From positions 6,474,001 through 6,538,000 of the forward strand of contig CM069435.1 in assembly GCA_035610365.1 (NCBI GenBank): a stretch of DNA of 64,000 nt, in the 5' to 3' direction. Below are positions 55,568-64,000 of the stretch, piece after piece. Made by a program: the position numbers and the translations under genes. The notes under the pieces are model-generated. The model saw only the letters and a program-made list of their open reading frames with translations, was not told the origin of the DNA and made no database searches. The DNA is from Aquatica leii. Lineage: Eukaryota > Arthropoda > Insecta > Coleoptera > Lampyridae. Each line of letters starts with the position of its first letter. The stretch's first letter is position 1.

Positions 55568-56000
55568 CATTTTTGTAACAAAAGTTCTTTTCTTAATCAT
55601 CTTGAAATTCTTGAAATTCATCGTCTTTATAATGAAAATTCAGATAATTGTCTTAATGAAATTCTTGATTTAAATATTTCTCCTCTTCTTAGTAATACAT
55701 TTTAACTTACTTTTTTCATTTTTTATTTCTCTTTTTTATATCACCTATGTCAGTTTGAATTTAAAAATTTTTTTAATTTGTTGACGTTTGTGATTCAATT
55801 TTTATAATTTGATTTATTGTGTAAGCTCTTTTAAATGTTTAATGATTCTTGTTAATTGATTTGCTTTTTAGTATAACTGATGATGACAATTTAAATTGTT
55901 GAACTAGTTTTATAATAAAAATTAAAACATAACTGTGGATTGACTTTAAGAAAAAATATTATATTTTTTTTACCTTATTTATCTAAACTTAATACACAAC

Positions 56001-56338
56001 TAATGAATAGGTTCTAGAATATTCTTCACTAGGAGGGGCAAATTAAGCCGCTTAAGATTTTTTATATAGCGACGTTTCGTGCAATCATGCGCGCATTTCT
56101 TCAGGCCAACAAAAAGGTTAGAGTGGACTCGTCCTTAACTCCAAACAACATGACAATTAATTACACAATATAAATATAAATAACATGAATAAATTGTTAA
56201 AATGTTTCTACAAAAGTCAAATAATTTAAATAGTGTAAATGAACAATTAACTAAGCAAGACAAACGTCGCCATATAAAAAATCTTAAGTGTTTTAATTTG
56301 CCCCTCCTAGTGAAGAGTATTCTAGAACCTATTCATTA
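56001..56338. mobile_element. Palindromic TA-flanked short element (MITE-like)
   Basis: 338 bp with inverted ends of about 75 bp: TAATGAATAGGTTCTAGAAT on the left (56001), and the reverse complement of 56263-56338 on the right, continuing through CTTCACTAGGAGGGGCAAAT and TTTTTTATATGGCGACGTTT. A TA pair borders each end. The centre has no ORF. The left arm includes a hammerhead-like CTGAAGA...CGAAACGTCG segment on the minus strand, as in PLE termini. Confidence 0.85.
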
Positions 56339-57175
56339 ATTAAATATAAAAGGAGGACGTAACCTACAGAACTTTAATACACAACGTTTATACTTCCAAA
56401 TTCTGAATAAAATAAACTTTAAAACGCTTCGGATATTTTTACTTTATCTAATCTAGAACATTACATACTTTATGGCAATCTTCTAGAAGTTTTCAAATAT
56501 TTCTGGAACGCTTCACATCCGTTTTTTTTAAGACTGTTCTGTCCGAGAACAGAAAACTGTATGCGGCACCGGTATAAAGAGTCGTGGCGGTATTCTCGGT
56601 TCTCTCCATTTCGGCAACTTCCTTGAACATAAAAATAACAATTAATGGATGGTAACTGCAGACTGTTCCTTGAAAAACGACTTCCAAGATATTTCGCACT
56701 GTCCTCCAATCTAGTTGATCTAAACCGCAACCAAGCTTGGGTGTTGCCTTTTTCTTAACGTTGAAAAACTTAATTGTTCTTGTGAGTTTCCATAATGTTT
56801 ACCACAGATTTGCACCTGAGTACGTCTTAGTGACCAGATAGAAAATGAAACGTCGATAATTACGTAGTTTTAAAACTTTGCCGACAGCCGGTTGTTATCT
56901 TCGTAGTTCATCTAACCGTCTCAACTCCTTAAATAATACTGCAACCCCTTTGGATACCTCAATATTTTTGCTCACCAAATATGCAATAAACCACGTTATT
57001 TTTTGAGATTATATAACCCACCGTTTTGAGCCTTGACGTTATATCTGGTCGATACCAATTTGCATGTTTTTTACTCGTAATATTGTTCTGCCAACTAGTG
57101 GTCTCTTTTTAACCAAGTCGCCCTCTATTGGTTTGATAGTGCAAATTTCAGGAGATTTACATCCAGGCGTGCCAT
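56339..57175 (-). other. Decayed stretch, possibly Gypsy pol remnant
   Basis: Minus-strand frames (56730-56470 and 56699-56493) have mixed composition but no motif that could be recognised with confidence. It lies directly downstream of the protease remnant, where reverse transcriptase would be expected. Given as position-based suspicion only. Confidence 0.25.
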
Positions 57176-57179
57176 CTCC

Positions 57180-58340
57180 ACATTTTAAGTCCGTCCAAGC
57201 TGGACCACGTTTTTACTCAATAAAACTTGCACGGTTGCCTTTTCTGAGGAATAAAAACAAATTTCTTTACCGTTAATCTTAAAGACATTGTTCTTCTTAT
57301 CCAAATGAAACCTATACTTTTTCATAACGTCCATTACCAGGATAACTTTTTTCGTGATGTTTAGTACTGTATTTCTCAAATCAATGCTCACTTTTACTTG
57401 TCCGTGAGTACGTACTTCTTCGCCTGTCGCCGTTTTAAATCGCACTGTTACTGAGGATGTCTTCTCATTTCCTAATAACATGTCAAAAAGAATGATGGTT
57501 TTCGTCGCTCTTGTGTCAATCAGTAAATGAAAATTTTGTTCATTTGAATAGTAATTTCCGGGGCATGGTTTTGCCTCATTCGGTCGCTGTTATAGTTTTT
57601 TGGACGCTCTTCTGTTATTTTTTGGCTTAGTACAGCGTCGTTCTATGTGGCTTACTTTCTCGCAGTTCTAGCATGTCACTTCTTTTTCCCGAGCAACTTG
57701 TTCGCGGAATTCGCATTTCCTTGCGGGTACTTCTGCAGCGTAGCGGAGCTTATAGCTACCTCAATGCGACGCCTATTTTGCTACTTTACACTCTAAGGTG
57801 TGACCGTTTTTGTAGGTTTAAATAACCAACTGCTCCTGAAGGTATCTGGTGCTGTAGGATACGCAAGCCATACTCTTGAAGACTCTTCGCAGCTTTCTGA
57901 ACCCGGCGCTTTATTTGTGCTTGGTGCAGCTATTGAAGATGAGCATCTCAATATCTCATTTTTAAACGTGAAATTAAGAGTTTGTAATGTTTTTGGAGGT
58001 GGTCAAGAACATTTGCAAAATTCCAAACGCTTCATTACGTAAGGCTAAGACGTTGGTTTCTGCTTGTTGTTCCAACCGTTAGTTATATTTTCGACTTCAA
58101 ACCTTAAACTTGTTAGTGATTTCTTCTCGATGATCTATTAATAACATGCTCGTGACGCTCCTTTCACCGTGACAATTAATTTGATTTATTCTTTTTTCTA
58201 GCAGTTTCATTCTGTTTTTTGCTGCTTTTGTTATGTCATTCATTGCCTGCTGTCCGCTTTCTAAACCTTCGCACATTTCTTCTCTTAAATTTAACATATT
58301 TGCTTGGATATCGTTACGAGAAAATCAAGTTCCTCGAGTT
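57180..58340 (-). pseudogene. Gypsy-like gag (CCHC) and protease remnant
   Basis: From 58335 down: SRNDIQANMLNLREEMCEGL, a gag helical region (frame 58297-58097), then ALRNEAFGILQMFLTTSKTL in other phases. A zinc knuckle follows at about 57675-57640 (C-x2-C-EKVS-H-IERR-C, with a stop codon inside). The protease starts near 57530, with LLIDTRATKTIILFD where the third residue of the Asp-Thr-Gly triad is Arg. Frame 57481-57185 continues SSVTVRFKTATGEEVRTHGQ. The order gag, knuckle, protease fits a Gypsy element in minus orientation. Stops and the changed triad show it is dead. Confidence 0.65.
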
Positions 58341-58358
58341 GGACAGCCAATAATAAAT

Positions 58359-58560
58359 TGTTACGCTGGTCTTCTCGTAATAAAACAATGCAACGGGTAG
58401 CACAGCTTTTCCGGAGAGGGATCGCAGGCTTTGTGATGCGAAATTATAACATAAATCCAAAAAAAGACGCCAAGACGATGAAAAGTAAAATTAGGGAGAT
58501 ACCGTATAACTCTACCCGTAGCTGGAATAGAATAAATAACATCACCAAAGTAATAACACA
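58359..58560 (-). repeat. Candidate 5' LTR of the Gypsy-like remnant
   Basis: About 200 bp. On the minus strand it starts TGTTATTAC (or two bases earlier) and ends CAGCGTAACA. It is a close inverted match to 36218-36423. The gag-like frame begins about 20-60 bp beyond its end, as in an LTR element. A TGGCTGTCC stretch follows 9 bases after the end and might be a primer-binding site, but was not matched to a tRNA. Confidence 0.5.
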
Positions 58561-58610
58561 GAATATATATTTATTTTATTACAGAAGATGAAGGAGGTAC
58601 ATCAATATAA

Positions 58611-58863
58611 TACCTTTTGCTTTTGCGGTTGTTATGTTTATGATTATAAGCGACTTTCGGCTTAGACCGCGTCGTAGAACCACTATGAAGATGCAAGCTG
58701 CAATGTCTTGCAAAACGTCAATTTGTTTGGATTCACGAACGACAATACGGCTAAGGCCAAGTTTTACTTCTTGTTTTGGTTCTCAAGGAGAGACTAGGAC
58801 CAGGCCTAAGTCTGGGTGTTTAACTACGACGCGGTGTAAGTCGAAAGTCGCGTATAATCATAA
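58611..58863. mobile_element. Small inverted-repeat element between 16 bp direct repeats
   Basis: AGGTACATCAATATAA occurs at 58595-58610 and 58864-58879. Between them, TATGATTATAAGCGACTTTC (from 58639) and its inverted counterpart (58824-58862) form ~39 bp arms with a few mismatches and the shared GACCGCGTCGTAG/ACCGCGTCGTAG core. No coding capacity. A 16 bp duplication is unusually long for a DNA transposon, so the mechanism is unclear. Confidence 0.65.
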
Positions 58864-58879
58864 AGGTACATCAATATAA

Positions 58880-59779
58880 ATTTTCGCAAATATAGATACG
58901 TGAGATGAATTGATTATAAGTTGCGTCGAATAGTGATCAACACACCGTACAACAAGCTGACCCTGTCGATCTAAACTTTTACATAAACATAACGTCTGAA
59001 TTGATATTCGCAAATTTTAAAATCGTAGACAAACAATTTAAGCATTCGAGACTTAACGCGCATTGCATATGAGTTTGTGAAGCACAAAATCTATTAATTG
59101 TGTTAACTTAACATGCACGTACGGTCATAAACGACATGACCACCGAAGCACAAATAAAAAAAATTGAAATACTATATATTAATACTCACAATTATGTTTT
59201 ATCCAGTAAGGGGATTAGCTAATTCCGTACTTGAGTTACCTAAAAAGCAATATTAAACCCAATATAAACGAGCATATAATGTTAACACAAGTAAAAGGTC
59301 CCTTTTAGCATCCAATCATTTAAACACGCAAATGCGCAGCGTTTTCCTTCAACTTAACAGCATAAGTTTTCCCAGTTTCTGTCGTAGTTCATCTCCAAAA
59401 GAGGGATAATCCTGAAGGTTTCCAAATCTTGACGGTGGATACGATAATATTATCAATAATGTGACGTCATGGAAATTTTCCAACAAGGCCACCTGCTAGT
59501 TATCTTCAGCGATAACGGTAAACATGTGGTGGGTACCAAAATCCGCTACAGACAATTAGCACAGAATCAAATTAAACCCCCAATAAAAAAAAATTACACC
59601 ACTTACCCCGATTCAGCCTTACAAATGTAATTGTACATTCGCGTGAAGCGATCTAAAGGTGAAGGTTGCACCGAGCATAAAAGTACAGAGCTTGTCGATG
59701 GTCTTACAGGAAATGAAGTTAAATATGCTGTCTAAAATTTGACAATTTTGACGAAAGAGTAGGAAATTCTAAGGACAAA
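58880..59779. other. Stretch without a recognisable gene
   Basis: No protein-like ORF or repeat ends seen. Confidence 0.4.
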
Positions 59780-60125
59780 TTTCATACTTGAAGAGAAATT
59801 TTTATACTCGCGAATTGAACTACTAATTTTTTACATAACAATATCCTCTGGAACGGTTTTAATCTGGTTGTAGTCTGTGTTTGTTCTTTGATAGTTTTTA
59901 TTTGACTTTCTATGTTCGTATTTCTTTCATTTTTTTTAGAATTTTTGAAGTTTTTCTTGAATTTTCTAACTTCAAACAAATACGAATTAACGTATATTCT
60001 GTTTTTTCCAAATTTTCACAAAACCGTTGTAACACAATTTTAGTACCAATTATTTTTAGATCTCGTTTTTTCAGTTCTCTTTTTAAATTTGCGACTTTTA
60101 AATCACAAAGTTTCCTTGTTGCCAT
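59780..60125 (-). pseudogene. SAP-domain gag-like fragment
   Basis: Starts MATRKLCDLKVANLKRELKK at 60125, continuing RDLKIIGTKIVLQRF. Residues 5-36 have the SAP fold pattern (L-V-x-L-K-x-x-L-K-x-x-x-L-x-x-x-G-x-K), a DNA-binding helix-extension-helix used at the N terminus of some Gypsy gag proteins in insects. A Lys-rich tail follows and the frame shifts into 59979-59782. It may be the N-terminal part of the gag at 57.2-58.3 kb, or a separate copy. Confidence 0.55.
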
Positions 60126-61514
60126 TGTCCGTTAACTTATTATTTTTAGCATTAAATTTTAACGACCGATTCTTTTTTATTAAATATCTAGGTAAATGAA
60201 AATGAATGATTATGAAAAACTACGAATTAAAAATTCTTTGCTAACGCAATTTTTTTATTTTTTATATTACCTACTTAAAATATTCTTTTCAACAGACATT
60301 AATCTTTCCAACTATTCTTGTCACAAACGGTTTCTTAATCTATCAGTATAAATTTTAATTTTGAGATTGTGGTTTCACGTTGAATTTGACGAAGTTAAGA
60401 ACGGAAGAAACCTCGGAAGAAACTAAAAGTCCCAAATGTAAGTGTAAATGCAGTGTAAAAACTGCATAGTTGTCATTTTATTCTGGTCCAATATAAGTTG
60501 CATAGATCAGAATTTAATATTAATTTTATTTCATTTGGAAGCAACATTTTTTGATTAATTTTGTACACGAACATAATCTACCTTATTTTCTATTGAGGAA
60601 CTGAATTTGTTTGTTAAAAATATAGAAACGTATCAAATTTGATATAGTCAAGATACAGTAAAATCCAATTATGTGGTCACTTTAGGCCAGACACACTATG
60701 ATAACATTAACCGACTGATCGTCATATTCGTCGCAAATTTTTTTCAGCACCTGAGTTATTTTTGTTGTAAAGCTGTAAATCCTCCGTACCGAAAAAATTT
60801 TTTTTATTGTTGTGCAGAACTTCCAGAACGTTGATTTTTTTTTCGGAATGCGTGTACGGCGTCTGAAGCGAGTACGTCACAGAAAATAGTCTTTTTGAGT
60901 ATTAATTGTTAATTACAAAATTAAAAAAAATTATGGTGTATTTTCAGTACTTGAGGGAATAAAATCCCGTTGGAAAAATTGGTTGAACTTAAGTTAGGTG
61001 ATTGTTAATTAAGAAAATTTCTTATGACCTCCATCACTACACGCAATAAAAATTGTTTAAATAATTAATACAAAAATGTTATGTTTTTCACAGCGTTTTT
61101 TAAATATATTATACTCAGGAAGATTACGCCAAAAAAACTTTAAAAGGTGATTATTTTCTTACAATAATTTTTATAAGTTGTAATAAAATGTAAAAATCAA
61201 AAAATGTTGTTAAGATTTTTTTCTAACTATTTGTTACGGTATTACTGTTTTTCTATTGATGAAAAACATTTATTAATGTATAAAGAAATTTTTTTATGCC
61301 ATTTGTTTATAAGTTGTTTATATTTTAATATTTAAAAAAAAATGTTTACAATTTTGTCATGAAATTATTATGATTTAAAAACAATTTTTAATTGTTTACA
61401 ATCGTTTTTTTTCACATTTCTAATGTTTAAATAATTAGTTCTATAAAGTTACAAAAAAAATTAACAACAATTTCATTGTTTATTTATTTAACAATTTGTT
61501 ATAAACACTGTTAC
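60126..61514. other. Very AT-rich stretch without a recognisable gene
   Basis: Long A/T runs. A GC-richer patch GCGTGTACGGCGTCTGAAGC lies at about 60849-60868 without a recognisable context. Confidence 0.5.
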
Positions 61515-62870
61515 AAGTTTTAGCTGGTTACGAACCTGCACGGCCAACTCTCAACAGTCGGAGAGGGGGTAGGTCTTCTAGAAATATATATATAAGATAA
61601 TTAAGGGCGCCAGAGCCTGTCCAAAGTAAGTTTCTGCCTGCTCACAGCAGAAATGGTAATAAACTTGTAACTATGATGTTAAGTTCGTAACTGCTGAAAG
61701 AAACGAATAAAAGAGAAAAACTAAATCGTTAATAACAATGGTGCTTTAATTACTCTATCACGATAAATATAATAAGAATTAAATAGTCAAATCTGAGTAG
61801 GTACTAGCGAGAATATACAAAATCGAATCACCGTAAGATAGGCAACTTACATAACATTAGTGAAGAACATGAGTACGAATAGTTCGCAGTAAATATCGTT
61901 TACATAATTAGAAATATGGCATTAACGACAATAAGGCAAAATAATTATTATAGCATTAACATTAAATTATCACAATAAATAAGCATAAACAGCATACGTA
62001 GTATAAGCAAATTTACTAACTAATGATATTACCATTACGATAATCAGTACGAAGTTATGATGATTGTAAGTTTCGTGAGAAACCTCGTTGACGACGAAAG
62101 AAAATTTATAAAAAAACTTACCACCAATACAGGTGTTCCTTTTATGCGGAGGAAGCGCTCCCTTCGACACGTGCCCTGTAATTAATTTTAATTGCAAATC
62201 GTGTCAACCTAATAGCTCACGAAATCGAAATCTACAAAGTCATTACGTAAATTGTAAAATGTACACAAAACACAAACCGAACGTCGGATGCTGTTATACC
62301 CTTTTCTATGATTTAATTAATTCCAACAGTAGGCCTTATTTAGAATCGTTCCAACATAATATTCGTCGAGGGTTATCTCTCGTCTTTCGGTATCGGATAG
62401 AATTCATGGGCCAGATGGAGGTAAGAATAGCCGGTGACGATACAAATATCCCACGATTGTAACGAAGTCACACAATTTCCCTGATGGGCTTTAAATTATA
62501 GCCAGAATGCCCTGATTTATTAGGTGGCACATGGGGCTAACCAAAAAGACATAAAAATTACTTTTAATTACAGAAATAAATAAAATTACTTACGCTGCGG
62601 AAGTAAATTAGTTAATTAAAGAAACTACATAATTTCCATCGTGTCCCTAACACGTGGATGATTTTAGAGAACCAACATTCACTCACGCAGCCCGCGATAT
62701 TGCCAGTTACAATGTTAAAGTTAAAATGTCGGAAAAGACACCGGATGCGCAATACAAAGTGACCAACGAACCCGATAGATGGCGTCAAGAAATATAAAAG
62801 CAACTTTTAATTAAATTGATATACAGGGTACTACATTATTTAAATTTATGTACGTAACAACACATTCGGA
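61515..62870 (-). repeat. Dispersed repeat unit, copy C (inverted relative to A)
   Basis: On the minus strand it runs from ACGTACATAAATTTAAATAA, past ACCCTGTATATCAA (about 62835), to the terminal GAGTTGGCCGTGCAGG (about 61550-61536). It keeps both donor-like GTAAGT sites (minus strand, 62588-62593 and 62116-62121) and the acceptor before the 54 nt exon-like segment 62122-62175. No long ORF; plus-strand frame 62133-62462 is a shadow. A and C form a 60 kb-spaced inverted pair. Confidence 0.75.
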
Positions 62871-64000
62871 CAATCACAATACTTTTTTAAAAATCTTTGA
62901 AAAATTACAAAAACAACCACATCCAACAATATATTGATAAAAATCATTCCTTAACTAATTTAAACATTACAAATATAAAAAAACGATTATAAACAATTAA
63001 AAACTGTTAAATTTTTTTTTAAGTAGTCCATTTGTTTATAAACAATTTATAAACAAAATTATTATAATTCATAAAAAATATTTTAACAAAATGTTTAACA
63101 ATATTTTTTAGATTTTTCATTACATAAATTTTTTAACATTTAATGGTTAAAAAATGCCGCGCGTCGCGAAATAGTCTTGCGGAGGCCTACTTTCAGCGTT
63201 TATTTAAAATTATTAGCAATAGAAATAGAGTTTTGGTAATTGCAACTTTGTTATTGGAAATTTCCTCCTCTTTGAGAACCTTTTTTCAGATTTCGATTAT
63301 CTCTTATAGTTTCTGATGTATTTGCAAAAAACTAAATGCTTTTTTTCATCTTAATTTGTTTATAACTTTTGCAATTTTTTATCTGCTATAAAACATTTTT
63401 ATATATTTTTCTAGACGTCATTCCGAATCTAATCAGCTATCAAATGAACACGTTTTTGGAAAAAAAGTTAAGGATATTTTCAGGATTTATAATTTGTTGT
63501 CAATCACATTTTAATTTTTCCCAACTCGGTATAGTACTCTATACGTAAATTAATGTTTTTGTTTGGCACTAGTGTGTGTGAATTAATTAATTAAAATTAA
63601 TTGATTTTCAAAAACAAAATTACGTAAACATTTTAGGCAATTTTAATGTAATAATGTAGTGTAAGATTATGTATTTGCAATTTAAGAAAACACAAGAAAC
63701 AAAGACGTTTAATTTTATCACAAGATAAGAGATATTTAATGTTGATAACATTTAACACCTGCACTAGAAACAAAAACCTGCCATTGGTCAATGCAAACAC
63801 GATGATAAGGCAACGCTCAAAATTGTTTAATATTTCAACGCATTCTCGATTGTTTTTGTAGTAGATGCGCAATTATTTGTCTGCCATTACTTCAAGTCCG
63901 CGTAAGGTGTCGTACGGGTTAGTAACTATGTATAGTGTACCGTTAATTAACATAATTGTGACTATAATTATTGCGCGAATCGTTAATATATGTGCGGTTG
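62871..64000. other. AT-rich stretch without a recognisable gene
   Basis: Poly(A)/(T)-rich; a TTAATTAATTAAAATTAATT simple stretch near 63582. Nothing else seen. Confidence 0.5.

Larger units (their letters stand above)
54846..55945. mobile_element. Penelope-like element 3' end, inverted duplication
   Basis: Arms 54846-55221 and 55568-55945 are inverted copies (about 375 bp, well over 90% alike, e.g. AATTCTTGAAATTCATCGTC and CAATCCACAGTTAT / AACTGTGGATTGAC). They are separated by 347 bp that completes the GIY-YIG gene of the minus-strand copy. Inverted partial copies are a known habit of Penelope elements. Both arms carry a CTGATGA...GTTGAA(A)C hammerhead-like core. Confidence 0.85.

Noticed and set aside
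62133..62462. Plus-strand 109-codon ORF in repeat copy C
   Set aside because: Not preserved in copies A or B; the shared splice signals are on the opposite strand.
1..64000. CRISPR arrays, tRNA or rRNA genes, bacterial-type operons
   Set aside because: No regularly spaced identical repeats, cloverleaf or rRNA signature was seen; the window is eukaryotic.

Overview
This 64 kb window looks like AT-rich, intron-bearing insect chromatin, and beetle-like by its transposon mix. No bacterial-type operon, rRNA, tRNA or CRISPR array is visible. Almost every recognisable protein is a transposable-element (TE) product, mostly broken, lying between long AT-rich stretches with no readable gene. Families seen: hAT (three), a Crypton-like tyrosine recombinase, pogo/Tigger-like DDE elements (three), Tc1/mariner (two), a FLYWCH-MULE, piggyBac, a DNA element with a protein resembling those called cc8L18.2-like, two long-inverted-repeat elements, non-LTR retrotransposons, Gypsy fragments and a Penelope-like element (PLE). 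Family names rest on motif recognition by eye, not on a search.

Layout. 0.4-1.9, 7.74-9.3 and 61.5-62.9 kb hold three copies of one 1.3-1.5 kb unit; the third is inverted and the second carries an internal inversion. 4.7-7.5 kb is a hAT element with a Crypton fragment inside it. 9.4-10.6 kb is an antisense RTE-like reverse transcriptase fragment. 13.5-13.8 kb is a striking heat-shock-type promoter (perfect and near-perfect heat-shock elements, TATA box, initiator, leader) whose leader runs straight into a pogo-like element. 17.26-18.55 kb is an element with ~290 bp terminal inverted repeats (TIRs).

19.0-29.5 kb is the best-resolved nest. One plus-strand mobile ORF, with a nuclease-like domain and a Cys-rich tail, is split twice: by a 4.5 kb non-LTR retrotransposon flanked by a 110 bp target-site duplication, and by a 3.2 kb DNA transposon with a candidate TGGAT duplication. 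31.5-33.7 kb is a second long-TIR element carrying a PLE-like insertion with a hammerhead-like motif. 34.1-35.9 kb is a pogo-like element with a PHD-like tail. 39-40 kb has RT and Gypsy integrase fragments.

40.2-43.9 kb is a Tc1-like element split by DNA that itself contains a non-autonomous hAT with a perfect 8 bp duplication. 44-49.1 kb holds pogo, mariner, MULE and hAT remnants. 49.16-51.62 kb is a nearly intact piggyBac between TTAA sites, whose true start appears to be a 17 nt first exon. 54.8-56.34 kb is an inverted PLE duplication plus a palindromic TA-flanked element, both with hammerhead-like cores. 56.5-60.1 kb is a decayed Gypsy-like gag/protease region with a candidate LTR that recurs inverted at 36.2 kb. 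No host protein-coding gene could be established; the heat-shock-like promoter is the main candidate host regulatory sequence.
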